Assembly: GCF_003324485.1 (NCBI RefSeq)
Contig: NZ_QODK01000002.1
Span: 372,001 to 436,000 of the forward strand
Direction: 5' to 3'
Length of the DNA: 64,000 bases
From: Cohaesibacter intestini
GTDB taxonomy: Bacteria > Pseudomonadota > Alphaproteobacteria > Rhizobiales > Cohaesibacteraceae
The position numbers and the translations under genes were made by a program. Positions 1-8,872 of this stretch are shown here, one piece after another. The notes below the pieces were generated by a model that was not told where the DNA came from, made no database searches, and saw nothing but the letters and a program-made list of their open reading frames with translations. How positions within the stretch are numbered: the stretch's first letter is position 1; each line of letters opens with the position of its first letter.

Positions 1-369
1 AAGCCCTATGATGGGGATCTGGAGGATTATCGCCGCCTGCTGCTTGCCACCCGCAACAATCCCGACAGCACGGAAAAAGCCAAAAGCGCCAGTGGCGAGA
101 GCAATCAAGCCATCGAAAAACGCCGCTCTGCAGCAGAAAAGCGCAAGGAACAAGCCCCTCTGCGCCGCAAAATTCAGGCAGCCGAGCGCGACATGGACAA
201 GATCCGCGACCGCATGGCCAAGATCGACGACATGCTCGCCGACCCGGACCTGTTTGCCAAATTCCCCGAAAAAGGCGCGAAATTGTCAAAAGACCGCTCT
301 GATCTGTCAGACCTGCTCGAAAAGATCGAGGAGAAATGGCTGGAAATGAGCGAAGAAATCGAGGACTAG
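1..369 (+). CDS. ABC-F family ATPase, C-terminal fragment (cut by window edge)
   Basis: Frame 1 is open from the first base to the stop at 367-369, and the gene begins upstream of the window. The visible 122 residues start with the YDGDLEDYRRLLL stretch typical of the end of the second ATP-binding domain of ABC-F proteins. A charged linker and a predicted coiled coil follow (about residues 35-120, rich in Lys, Glu, Asp and Arg). Such C-terminal coiled coils occur in Uup/EttA-like translation factors, which act on the ribosome and are not transporters. The ATP-binding motifs lie outside the window, so the subfamily is open. The next gene starts 3 bases after the stop, which suggests co-transcription. 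Confidence 0.75.
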   Translation, partial: KPYDGDLEDYRRLLLATRNNPDSTEKAKSASGESNQAIEKRRSAAEKRKEQAPLRRKIQAAERDMDKIRDRMAKIDDMLADPDLFAKFPEKGAKLSKDRSDLSDLLEKIEEKWLEMSEEIED

Positions 370-372
370 ACC

Positions 373-786
373 ATGCCCCAGTCCATGTCGCTGGTCGCCA
401 TAGTTGTGCGCGATTATGACGAAGCCATTGGCTTTTATGTCAACACGCTGGGCTTTGAGCTGATCGAAGACACTTATCAGCCAGAGCAGGACAAACGCTG
501 GGTCACCGTCCGGCCCAAAGGCGGCGGGGATTTTGCTCTTTTGCTGGCCCGCGCCTCGAATGACCATCAAAGCCAGTATATTGGCGATCAGGCCGGCGGT
601 CGGGTGTTTCTGTTCCTTGAAACAGACGATTTCTGGCGCGATTACAAGCTCTATCAGGATCGCGGTGTCACTTTTGTCCGCGAGCCACTAAAGGCCGACT
701 ATGGCACGGTGGCGGTCTTTGAAGATCTCTATGGCAACCGGTGGGATCTGGTCCAGTATGACCAGTCCCCACTCAAACAGCTTTAG
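373..786 (+). CDS. VOC-family (glyoxalase/bleomycin-resistance fold) protein
   Basis: A 137-residue protein with one vicinal-oxygen-chelate unit pair: an N-terminal strand (SLVAIVVRDYDEAIGFYVNT) with the usual D-x-AIxFY helix, and a C-terminal strand YGTVAVFEDLYGNRWDL holding the expected metal-ligand Glu. The position where glyoxalase I has its first metal-binding His is Leu/Val here, so it may use a different ligand set and need not be a glyoxalase. Substrate is unknown. It follows the ABC-F gene by 3 bases and probably shares its transcript. Confidence 0.85.
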   Translation: MPQSMSLVAIVVRDYDEAIGFYVNTLGFELIEDTYQPEQDKRWVTVRPKGGGDFALLLARASNDHQSQYIGDQAGGRVFLFLETDDFWRDYKLYQDRGVTFVREPLKADYGTVAVFEDLYGNRWDLVQYDQSPLKQL

Positions 787-810
787 TCTACAAGGCAGAT
801 AGGCCCAGCA

Positions 811-1512
811 TTAGAAGGTGCGCGCCCACTGAAAACAGCTGGCGACGGTCCCCCCCTGGTAGCGTTCAATCCGAACCTTGTTGTTGTTGCTATATTTGCC
901 GCAAAAGATGCTGAACTTGCCGTTTTTCTGATAGCGAATATAGAAAGGGCCGTCCTTCATGTTGTTGCGCCAATAGCCGCGCAACAGATTGCCCTTGCTG
1001 TCGCGATAGCTGCCTTGCCCATTGCGCTTCCCATTGCGCCAATCCCCTACATAGGACGCGCCATTGGCATAAATCATCTTGCCTTCGCCATGCACCTTGC
1101 CCTTGAGCCACTGGCCGCGATAACGCCCGCCTTTGGCGAAGGTCATCGTGCCTTGTCCCTGCCTGACACTGCGCACCATGTTGCCTTCATAGACATTGCC
1201 ATTGGCATATTGGCAGACGCCGTAGCTGGAAATCTTGCCCTTGGAAAACTCACCGCGGCAGCGCGTGCCAGACTGGTAGGTATAGACGCCATGACCCGCC
1301 ATGCGCCCACGGGCGAAGGTGCCCTTGTAACTGGCTCCTGAATTGAAACGGAAAATTCCCTGTCCGTGCGGCTGCTTCTTGTTGTTTTTGCCTCTGATAT
1401 ACTGCCCCTCATAGACACCATCCTTATATTGAATGGTCACGGCAGTGGCTTCGAATGTCGTGAAAGCCAAAACCGACAATGCAAGCGCAGAAACGCGCAC
1501 CAATCCAGCCAT
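811..1512 (-). CDS. Secreted MORN-repeat protein
   Basis: The chosen start is the ATG at 1512, preceded by GGGGGA seven bases upstream; the longer open frame to 1554 lacks a ribosome site. The 233-residue product has a signal peptide (MAGLVRVSALALSVLAF, cleavage near ATA-VTI). About seven MORN units of the form YxGxxxxGxxxGxG cover residues ~25-190 (for example YEGQYIRGKNNKKQPHGQG, YKGTFARGRMAGHG, YVGDWRNGKRNGQG). MORN arrays form beta-hairpin ribbons and often act at membranes or as scaffolds, so the role in the periplasm is only a guess. The C-terminal ~50 residues carry two Cys and no MORN unit. It is convergent with the VOC gene, 24 bases apart, with no obvious terminator. Confidence 0.85.
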   Translation of the reverse strand: MAGLVRVSALALSVLAFTTFEATAVTIQYKDGVYEGQYIRGKNNKKQPHGQGIFRFNSGASYKGTFARGRMAGHGVYTYQSGTRCRGEFSKGKISSYGVCQYANGNVYEGNMVRSVRQGQGTMTFAKGGRYRGQWLKGKVHGEGKMIYANGASYVGDWRNGKRNGQGSYRDSKGNLLRGYWRNNMKDGPFYIRYQKNGKFSIFCGKYSNNNKVRIERYQGGTVASCFQWARTF

Positions 1513-1662
1513 AGTAAGTCCCCCGGAAATCTTGGATTCGGGGCAAGTCTGCACAATTCGTCACAGGTGGACAATTCGGCCAGATGTAGCAGTTTGAACA
1601 AAGAGATAGGATAGATTGTCGCAGGTCCGCAAACCGAAAAGCAGCATTGGCAAACTGAGTGG

Positions 1663-2130
1663 TCAGGCCTTTTTTTGCCAACCGCCGCGTTCGCTCTGCT
1701 GCCAATAGGTCACAGGGAAGCCCGCCTCCTTGAGCGCTCGCCAGCTTTGCCGCGCGGCTTGCAGAGCCTCCTGATCATTGCCGTCAAACATCAGAATTGC
1801 CCGTTCCAACCCCTCAAGCAGGGTCAGATCGCTTTCCGGCTTTGCCCCATCAACGAAAAACCGCACCGCCGCTCCATTTTCGGCATTGATCCCCTCAGAA
1901 GCGATCAGCACCGGCTGTCGACCGGCATGCGCCATGCTGGCCATGCCATGGGCAAGAAAACTGTCTTCCCGCCATGTCCAGAGATGATTGTCAAGCGCGG
2001 TGGCCCGCTCGTGCGAGCCGGTTTGAACGAAGGCGGACCACCCCTTCTCGACGCATTTCTCCAACAACAGGGGCAAGGTCCCTTCGAGCGGCTGCATTTG
2101 CAGATGATAGAAAAAAATGTCGGCGGGCAT
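1663..2130 (-). CDS. holC: DNA polymerase III chi subunit
   Basis: A 155-residue protein matching HolC along its length: the IFFYHLQMQPLEGTLPLLLEK start, the ERATALDNHLWTW segment, and the FLAHG...QPVLIAS core. Chi links the clamp loader to single-strand-binding protein at the replication fork. The start at 2130 has AGGGA six bases upstream; an ATG two codons earlier sits against that AGGGA and is less likely. It lies downstream of pepA on the same strand, a common pairing in alphaproteobacteria, but a terminator-like hairpin separates the two. Confidence 0.93.
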   Translation of the reverse strand: MPADIFFYHLQMQPLEGTLPLLLEKCVEKGWSAFVQTGSHERATALDNHLWTWREDSFLAHGMASMAHAGRQPVLIASEGINAENGAAVRFFVDGAKPESDLTLLEGLERAILMFDGNDQEALQAARQSWRALKEAGFPVTYWQQSERGGWQKKA

Positions 2131-2184
2131 GGTCATTCCCTGATTGGACGCAACAGACTGACTTGTAGCATGTCCCCGCAGCCA

Positions 2185-2213
2185 AACAAAAGGGGCGCAT
2201 TCTCAGCGCCCCT
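2185..2213 (-). terminator. Rho-independent terminator after pepA
   Basis: Perfect 8-bp stem AGGGGCGC / GCGCCCCT (2191-2198 and 2206-2213) with a 7-base loop. On the minus strand it is followed by TTTTGTTT. It lies 27 bases past the pepA stop and 55 bases before holC, so holC may depend on readthrough or its own start site. Confidence 0.7.
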
Positions 2214-2239
2214 CTGTCTTTCAACAAACAAGGCTGAAA

Positions 2240-3730
2240 TCAGCCTTCATAATTGTCTTTGACCAGACGGTCGAGCAACCGCACGCCAAAGCCCGATGCC
2301 CAGCTCTGGCTGATATCGGTTTTGGGCGAATCCATCGCGGTACCTGCAACGTCAATATGCACCCAGTCGGTGTCCCCGGCAAAGCGTTTGAGGAACTGCG
2401 CCGCCGTGATCGAACCGGCCCAGCGACCTCCGGTATTTTTCATGTCGGCAAACTTGCTGTCGATCATCTTGTCATATTCTTTGGCCAGCGGAAGACGCCA
2501 AACCGTTTCACCGGTCACTTCGCCCGCCTGACTCAATTGGGCGCACAATGCGTCGCTATCAGAAAAGATACCCGCATTCTGCGTCCCCAGCGCCACCAGA
2601 ACGGCCCCGGTCAGGGTCGCCAGATCGATCATGAAGCGCGGCTTGAACTCTTCCTTGGAATAATGCAACAGATCAGCCAGTACGAGGCGGCCTTCTGCGT
2701 CGGTATTGATGACCTCGATGGTCTGGCCAGACATGGAAGTGACAATGTCGCCCGGGCGCTGTGCCTTGCCATCTGGCATATTCTCGACAAGACCGATGAT
2801 GCCGATGGCATTGACCTTGGCCTTCCGGCCTGCAAGCGCGCACATCAGGCCAGTCACAGCAGCAGCCCCGCCCATGTCACCCTTCATGTCTTCCATGCCA
2901 CCAGCGGGCTTGATGGAAATGCCGCCAGTGTCAAACACCACACCCTTGCCGACAAACACCACGGGTGCTTCGCCCTCAGCACCACCGTTCCATTTCATGA
3001 TGGCAACCCGTGGCTTGCGCTCAGACCCCTGGGCCACACCCAGAAGCGCCCGCATACCAAGCTTTTCCAGATCCGGCTGTTTGAGGATTTCCACCTCCGC
3101 ACCAAGCGATTCGAGCGCCTTGGCACGTGCCGCAAATTCTTTCGGACCAAGCACGTTGGCTGGCTCATTGACCAGATCGCGGGCCAGAATTGCACCGTCA
3201 GACACCGCATCGTCTTTTTCCCATGCAGCAATCGCACCTTCGACATCGGCGCAAAGAATGGACACCTTAACCGCGTCTTTTTCTTCCTTCGGTTTGCCTT
3301 TTTCGGTCTTGTAGGTGTCAAACTCATAGGCCCGCAGCTTCAGCCCCATGGCGATCAGCGACGCAGAAGCAGCATCGAACTCGACCCCTTCGGCTTCCAG
3401 AACGACCGACCCCTTGGCTTTGCCTTTCAGCTCTGCCATGGCGATGCCACCAAGACGCAGGAAGTCCTTCTCACTGAGCGCTTCCTCACCGATCCCGACA
3501 AGAGTAATCCCATCCAGCTCAACACCGGACGGTGCAAGGATTGAGGCTTTCGATCCGAGTTCCCCTTTGAATTCAGCCACTTTCATTGCCCGACTGATGG
3601 CGCCAGCGCTGGCCTCATCGAGTTGTTTGGCCACTGGTCCCAACGCAAGAGACTTGCCAACCAACAAAATGGTGACGCCAGACTTGGGGGCAGTGACGGG
3701 ATGAAATTTGAGGTCCGGGAGTTTTGTCAT
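2240..3730 (-). CDS. pepA: Leucyl aminopeptidase (M17 family)
   Basis: A full-length 496-residue cytosolic metallo-aminopeptidase that removes N-terminal residues from peptides. The C-terminal catalytic half has the M17 signature NTDAEGRLVLADLL. It also has the metal/catalytic segments VGKGVVFDTGGISIKP and KGDMGGAAAV (dinuclear zinc site and catalytic Lys/Arg). The N-terminal third is the more variable Macro-like domain. PepA of Escherichia coli also binds DNA, but nothing here shows that role. It is divergent from lptF across 324 bases. Confidence 0.96.
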   Translation of the reverse strand: MTKLPDLKFHPVTAPKSGVTILLVGKSLALGPVAKQLDEASAGAISRAMKVAEFKGELGSKASILAPSGVELDGITLVGIGEEALSEKDFLRLGGIAMAELKGKAKGSVVLEAEGVEFDAASASLIAMGLKLRAYEFDTYKTEKGKPKEEKDAVKVSILCADVEGAIAAWEKDDAVSDGAILARDLVNEPANVLGPKEFAARAKALESLGAEVEILKQPDLEKLGMRALLGVAQGSERKPRVAIMKWNGGAEGEAPVVFVGKGVVFDTGGISIKPAGGMEDMKGDMGGAAAVTGLMCALAGRKAKVNAIGIIGLVENMPDGKAQRPGDIVTSMSGQTIEVINTDAEGRLVLADLLHYSKEEFKPRFMIDLATLTGAVLVALGTQNAGIFSDSDALCAQLSQAGEVTGETVWRLPLAKEYDKMIDSKFADMKNTGGRWAGSITAAQFLKRFAGDTDWVHIDVAGTAMDSPKTDISQSWASGFGVRLLDRLVKDNYEG

Positions 3731-4054
3731 AATGATCTTGTCTTCCTAGCTTGAAGAAAAATCCGGCACGCCCTGAAAAGAAGGATCAGCCGGATGCGAA
3801 AGAATGAAGTATGTTGTCTTATAACTTGGAACCATCGCGCAGCAAGTTCAAGTCGCAAAGCTGCGGATCAGCAAAAAGCCCCACTGCCGGACCATTCCTG
3901 TCCACCGAACAGCGCCCGAGGGATCAAACTCCTGTCAGAACCACCAAAAAGACTTGCCTTTCAAGAGGCTTCAAAGCCATATAACCAACACACTTCGGCC
4001 CTAACGCTGCCGAACAATGCAAGAAAACCAGACCAGCAGACGAACCGCGGCCAC
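3731..4054. other. Intergenic region between pepA and lptF
   Basis: 324 bases between divergent starts. It holds a plausible minus-strand promoter for pepA (separate entry). An in-frame extension of lptF is open from 3794, but it lacks conserved sequence and is treated as non-coding. A + strand TATAAC at 3820-3825 overlaps the pepA -10, so the two promoters could share bases. Confidence 0.5.
3818..3845 (-). promoter_or_regulatory. Possible pepA promoter
   Basis: On the minus strand TTGCTG (3845-3840) and TATAAG (3823-3818) are 16 bases apart, resembling a housekeeping sigma promoter about 90 bases upstream of the pepA start. It was found by eye only. Confidence 0.3.
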
Positions 4055-5290
4055 ATGAAGCTGATTGAACGCTATATCTTTTTCCGTGCAGCCACGGCTT
4101 TTCTAATGTCCGCTGCCGTATTGACCGCCATCATCTGGCTGTCGCAAGCCCTGCGTGACATGGATCTTGTCACCGCCAAGGGGCAGACTTTGCTAATCTT
4201 TTTTTCCATGACCTCGCTGGTTCTGCCAACGCTGGTGATGGTGATTGCCCCCTTTGCGGTGATGATTGCCGCGGCCTACACCCTCAACGGCCTGAATGCC
4301 GACAGTGAATTGGTTGTGATCAACGCCACCGGCGCTTCGCCATGGGTGGTGTTGAAACCGATTCTGGTGCTCGGCATCGTCGCAACCTTGATTGGTGGCG
4401 GGCTCAGCCTGTATGCGGCGCCTCACGCTCTGGGCACCCTGCGTGGTTATATCTCGCAGGTGCGTGCCGATCTGGTTGCGCGCATCGTCAAGGAAGGCAT
4501 CTTCACCGAAATTGAAGATGGCATGACCTTCCATATCCAGAAGCGCGAGCCCAATGGCATCATGCGCGGGCTGTTTCTGTCCGATGAACGAGACCCGGCC
4601 CGCCATGTGGTCTATTCATCGGAGTTTGCCCAGATCGTCGAAACAGGCGAAGGCACCTTCTTGAAAATGGATCGAGGCACCATCCAGCAGCAGAATCACA
4701 ATGTTGATGACAATGGTCAACGCATCGACAATCAGGAGGATTTCGGTTCGGTCAACATCATCGAATTTGACTCCTACGCTATCGATCTGTCCAAATTCAC
4801 CGGCGTCGGGGAAACCGCCAGCCGCTACTTCAAGCCGCGCGAACGCTCGACCGCATATCTGATCAGCCCTGACACCGACGATCCCATCTATCAGGCATTT
4901 GCCGACCGGTCCCGCGCCGAACTGCATGACCGCTTTGCCAACCCGCTCTATAATCTCGTCTTTGCCACCGTCATCACCGCTTTTCTGGCACAGGTCCGCA
5001 CCACGCGAGAGCGACGTGGCAGCGCCATTGTCATTGCTGTGATCATTGCCACCAGCCTGCGCATGATGGGCTTTGCCTGCATGAGCTTGGCGGTGCAGTC
5101 CGCCTGGGCGGTCCCCATCATGTATCTGGTGCCTGTTGTTTCAATTCTGCTCAGCCTTTGGGTCATTCTCACAGGCCGCCGGATCATCCTGTTCGATAAT
5201 TTGATCCGCTCCATCGAGTTGTTCAATGAACGCATTTCGAATAGGCTGAGCGCACTCACCGGCAAGCCCGACATTCAAGGCGCTCAGTAA
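4055..5290 (+). CDS. lptF: LPS export ABC transporter permease LptF
   Basis: The start is set at the ATG at 4055 (MKLIERYIFFRAATAFL), where the family begins; the open frame extends back to 3794 without conserved content. The 411-residue protein has the LptF/LptG plan: two TM segments near residues 15-80, one near 100-120, a periplasmic beta-jellyroll domain (~130-300) and three C-terminal TM segments. LptF pairs with LptG to form the inner-membrane core that, with LptB and LptC, pulls lipopolysaccharide out of the inner membrane. lptG follows after 15 bases. Confidence 0.94.
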   Translation: MKLIERYIFFRAATAFLMSAAVLTAIIWLSQALRDMDLVTAKGQTLLIFFSMTSLVLPTLVMVIAPFAVMIAAAYTLNGLNADSELVVINATGASPWVVLKPILVLGIVATLIGGGLSLYAAPHALGTLRGYISQVRADLVARIVKEGIFTEIEDGMTFHIQKREPNGIMRGLFLSDERDPARHVVYSSEFAQIVETGEGTFLKMDRGTIQQQNHNVDDNGQRIDNQEDFGSVNIIEFDSYAIDLSKFTGVGETASRYFKPRERSTAYLISPDTDDPIYQAFADRSRAELHDRFANPLYNLVFATVITAFLAQVRTTRERRGSAIVIAVIIATSLRMMGFACMSLAVQSAWAVPIMYLVPVVSILLSLWVILTGRRIILFDNLIRSIELFNERISNRLSALTGKPDIQGAQ

Positions 5291-5305
5291 GGTCAGGTCA
5301 CCACA

Positions 5306-6394
5306 TTGCCAAAGATTATCTCGAGATACATCGCCAGACAGTTTCTCTTCATGATTCTGGCCAGTTTCATCGGCTGTTTCCTGCTGATCCTGCTGATCGA
5401 CTTTGTCGAGTTGATCCGCCGGGGTGGTGACAAGGAGAATGCTGACCTCTGGTCCCTGTTCATGATGTCCCTGTTTCGGGTGCCTGTATTCACCGAACAG
5501 ATCATGCCCTTTGCCGTTCTGTTCGGCTCGATTGCGGCTTTCCTTAACCTCTCCCGCAAGCTTGAACTGGTCATCATGCGCGCGTCCGGCATGTCCGCCT
5601 GGCATTTCTTAAGCCCTGCCCTGTTTGTTGCGGTTGCTTTGGGGGTTCTGGCTTTCTCTGCCTACAATCCCGTTTCAGCCTATCTGATGGACAAGTCGCT
5701 TGAAATTGATGCGCGGATCTTCGGCGCAAGCTTTAGTCCCGCCGATCAGGCGTCCAGTCGGGACTGGGTGCGACAGCAGGGAGAAGACGGAGACTCGATC
5801 CTCAAGGCCATTTCCAGCCATGACAATGGCCGCCAACTGGCAGGCATAACGGTCTTCTCCTATGACAAGGAAGGCAACTTCCTCGAACGGGTCGATGCCA
5901 AGACAGGTCGCCTCGAAGAGGGCTATTGGCGGTTGAGTGACGTTCTGGTCACGTCAGCCTCTGCCGCACCGCGCCATTATGAGACATATCTGGTCAGCAC
6001 CCACCTGACCGCCGAAGAAGCCAGCGAGACCATGGCCAAGCCCAGTTCAGTGCCCTTCTGGGAGCTTGCCGCCGTCATCGATCGGGCCGCCCGATCCGGC
6101 CTGCCTGCACACCGATATCGCTTGCAATATCAAACACTCCTAGCCCGCCCTCTGCTCATGGCTGCAATGGTCCTGATCGCTGCAACCGTCTCCTTGGGTG
6201 TTTTTCGCTTTGGAAATGTGGGTAAGATGATTCTGGGTGGTGTTCTGGCCGGGTTCGTGCTTTATGTTGTGACCGAACTGGCAAAAAACTTCGGCAGTAC
6301 AGGACTGGTTAACCCAATTCTGTCAGCTTGGCTTCCAGCGATTGTTGCGTCCTTGATAGGGTTCTCGATTTTGTTATATCAGGAGGACGGATAA
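5306..6394 (+). CDS. lptG: LPS export ABC transporter permease LptG
   Basis: A 362-residue permease of the same family as LptF: N-terminal TM pairs (RQFLFMILASFIGCFLLILLIDF), a periplasmic domain (~140-260) and C-terminal TM segments ending VASLIGFSILLYQEDG. The start is a TTG at 5306 with AGGTCAGG upstream. No in-frame ATG occurs before the first TM segment, so the rare start looks genuine. It overlaps neither neighbour; lptD starts 2 bases after its stop, consistent with an lptF-lptG-lptD transcript. Confidence 0.94.
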   Translation: MPKIISRYIARQFLFMILASFIGCFLLILLIDFVELIRRGGDKENADLWSLFMMSLFRVPVFTEQIMPFAVLFGSIAAFLNLSRKLELVIMRASGMSAWHFLSPALFVAVALGVLAFSAYNPVSAYLMDKSLEIDARIFGASFSPADQASSRDWVRQQGEDGDSILKAISSHDNGRQLAGITVFSYDKEGNFLERVDAKTGRLEEGYWRLSDVLVTSASAAPRHYETYLVSTHLTAEEASETMAKPSSVPFWELAAVIDRAARSGLPAHRYRLQYQTLLARPLLMAAMVLIAATVSLGVFRFGNVGKMILGGVLAGFVLYVVTELAKNFGSTGLVNPILSAWLPAIVASLIGFSILLYQEDG

Positions 6395-6396
6395 GT

Positions 6397-8721
6397 ATGA
6401 TGAGTACCGTCCGTACCAACAGGCCCAAAACAGTGATTTCGCACCCTGAAAAACCATCAGGTTTGCGCGCCTGTTTGCTTGCCTCGGTTTTGCTCATTAC
6501 CCCCTTCGGTTTGGTCCCTGCTGACGCGCAAGGTCTATCCAATTCCCTCAATATCACGCGCCCGGATCAGAAGACCCGCATGCTGGTCGAAGCCGACCAG
6601 ATGGTCTATGACTATGACCGCGAGCGGGTGTCCGCTGTCGGCAATGTCCAGATCTATTACGGCGTCTATGCGCTTGAGGCAGACAAGGTCACCTATGACC
6701 AGAGTTCTGCGCGCCTGATTGCCGAGGGCAATGTTCGCCTGACCGAGCCGGATGGCAACATTGTCACCGCCAACTATATCGACATCACCGACGACTTCCG
6801 CACCGGCTTTGTCCGGTCCCTGCGCGTCCAGACGCCTGAAAAGGCGCGGTTTGCAGCTGAAAGTGCCGAACGGCCCGATGACGATATCACGATTTTCGAC
6901 AAGGGCGTTTACACCACTTGTGAGCCCTGCCGCGACAATCCGAAAAAGTCGCCTCTCTGGCAGATCAAGGCCTCCCGGATCATCTACAATTCCAAGGACA
7001 AGATGGTCTATTACCGGTCTGCCAAGTTCGAGTTCCTCGGTGTACCGCTGCTCTATACCCCTTACTTCGCCCATCCCGACCCGTCCCGACAACGCGCAAC
7101 AGGGTTCCTGTTGCCTTCCGTTGGCTATGACAGCAAGCTGGGCGTCCATGCCAGCGTTCCCTATTACTGGGCGTTGACCGACAATTATGACGTGACCTTC
7201 ACGCCAGCCTATTACTCCAAGCAAGGTCTTATGGCCTCGGCCACATGGCGGCATCATCTGGCAAAGGGCCAGTATGAAGTCACCGGGCATGGCATTCTGC
7301 AGCAAGATCCAAAGGAATTTTCCGGGACCAGCGGCAATCAGGATTTCCGGGGTGCGATTGAGTCCAAAGCAGAATTCAATCTGACCAAGCAATGGAAATT
7401 TGGCTGGGACGTTGCCCTTCTGTCGGACAAGCGCTTCCTGCGTGACTATAATCTGACCGACGCTGACGAAGACAAACGCTCGACATTGTTTCTGGTTGGT
7501 CAAGGCGAACGAAACCATTTCGACGCGCGCGCCAACTATTACAACATCATGACGGACAATCTGAGTCAGGGCCAGCAGGCCATCATTCATCCGTCCATTG
7601 ATTACAGCGCCTACGCCAAGCAGCCTCTGCTGGGGGGCGAAGCACGTCTCAAAGTCAATTCGACCACCCTGACCCGCAACGAAACCAACAGCGAAACCGT
7701 TGGTGGCATCACCCGTACCTACGGGCTGAATGGCAATTATAACCGCACCAGCGTCGAAGCCAGCTGGAAGCGCAAATTCATTGCGCCGGGCGGTCAGGTC
7801 ATCACCCCCTTCACCTCCCTGCGCGGCGACTTCTACTGGATGCCGAGCAAATCCGGTGCACCGGCAGCTCTGGTCGATGACGATTACGCCTTCCGCGGCA
7901 TGCCGACCGTCGGTGTCGACTACCGTTTGCCAATCCTTGCCGTCAACGGCACCACGTCGCATATCATCGAACCGATCGCTCAGGTCATTGTCAGCCCGAA
8001 TGAAGCCCATGTGGGCGCGGTGCCCAACGACGATGCCCACAGTCTGATTTTTGACGACAGCATCCTGTTCGACCCGAACAAATTCTCCGGTTACGATCGG
8101 GTTGAAGGCGGCACCCGTGCCAATGTGGGCTTCCAGTATCGCATGCAGTTGGCCTCCGGCTGGTCCTTTAACGCACTGGCAGGCCGGACCTATCATTTGG
8201 CAGGGACAAATTCCTTCTCGGAACAGGACCTGACAAGCACGGGTCTGGATAGCGGTCTTGACAAGAAGGCCTCGGACTATGTTGCCCGGGTCGGCATCAA
8301 TTCCAATGGCGCCTTCCAGGCAATTGCCCGTGGACGCTTCGATGCCAAATCAGCAGATCTGAAATATGCGGCCATCGAGGCCTCAGGATCCCACGGCCGA
8401 CTGTCAGGGACCCTTGGCTACAGTTACACCGACAAGCGCCCCTCCGCCGGTATCGCCACGGTACGACAGGAGCTTTCCACCAGTGCCGCTTACAAGCTGA
8501 GCGAATATTGGACAGCTGCAGGCGCGGCTCGGTTTGACATGGCGCAGAATGACTTTGTCGAGGGATCCCTCGGATTGAAATATGATGATGAGTGTTTTGC
8601 CATCAGCCTGAACTATTCCCATGAGCGGGATATCTATACAGACGAAACCAGTGAACAGAAAATTCAGTTCCGGCTGGACATCAAATCCATTGGTGGTGGC
8701 AACTTCAGCCACGGCTTCTAG
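6397..8721 (+). CDS. lptD: LPS-assembly outer-membrane protein LptD
   Basis: The start at 6397 (ATGATG) has AGGAGG at 6381-6386; the frame is open further upstream but overlaps lptG. The 774-residue protein has a signal segment (LRACLLASVLLITPFGLVPADAQ). An OstA/LptA-like jellyroll follows (about residues 45-170, with MLVEADQMVYDYDRERVSAVGNVQIYYG), then a long beta-barrel with repeated aromatic strands. LptD forms the outer-membrane gate that inserts lipopolysaccharide with LptE. Only three Cys occur, two of them in TCEPC, so the four-Cys disulfide scheme of E. coli is not present as such. Confidence 0.94.
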   Translation: MMSTVRTNRPKTVISHPEKPSGLRACLLASVLLITPFGLVPADAQGLSNSLNITRPDQKTRMLVEADQMVYDYDRERVSAVGNVQIYYGVYALEADKVTYDQSSARLIAEGNVRLTEPDGNIVTANYIDITDDFRTGFVRSLRVQTPEKARFAAESAERPDDDITIFDKGVYTTCEPCRDNPKKSPLWQIKASRIIYNSKDKMVYYRSAKFEFLGVPLLYTPYFAHPDPSRQRATGFLLPSVGYDSKLGVHASVPYYWALTDNYDVTFTPAYYSKQGLMASATWRHHLAKGQYEVTGHGILQQDPKEFSGTSGNQDFRGAIESKAEFNLTKQWKFGWDVALLSDKRFLRDYNLTDADEDKRSTLFLVGQGERNHFDARANYYNIMTDNLSQGQQAIIHPSIDYSAYAKQPLLGGEARLKVNSTTLTRNETNSETVGGITRTYGLNGNYNRTSVEASWKRKFIAPGGQVITPFTSLRGDFYWMPSKSGAPAALVDDDYAFRGMPTVGVDYRLPILAVNGTTSHIIEPIAQVIVSPNEAHVGAVPNDDAHSLIFDDSILFDPNKFSGYDRVEGGTRANVGFQYRMQLASGWSFNALAGRTYHLAGTNSFSEQDLTSTGLDSGLDKKASDYVARVGINSNGAFQAIARGRFDAKSADLKYAAIEASGSHGRLSGTLGYSYTDKRPSAGIATVRQELSTSAAYKLSEYWTAAGAARFDMAQNDFVEGSLGLKYDDECFAISLNYSHERDIYTDETSEQKIQFRLDIKSIGGGNFSHGF

Positions 8722-8872
8722 TAAGAACGTCTTTAGATTGCCGCAATTTTGCGATTTTGTCTGGCGAGGACTGGGCCGATGGCTGGTTCGGGTCCCAATT
8801 TTATAAAATCTGTTCGGACTGTACCGGGTGACGACAGCTGACAGCAACAAAACTGAAACAACGAGCGGATCC

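Noticed and set aside
8-349. Plus-strand ORF starting at the first ATG of the window
   Set aside because: Frame 2 gives an Arg/Pro/Ser-rich shadow; frame 1 is the real ABC-F C-terminus.
2357-3544. 395-codon frame antisense to pepA
   Set aside because: No conserved features; PepA motifs lie on the other strand.
6535-8196. 553-codon open frame antisense to lptD
   Set aside because: It mirrors lptD codons, has no ribosome site or motif, and the plus-strand LptD domains are unmistakable.
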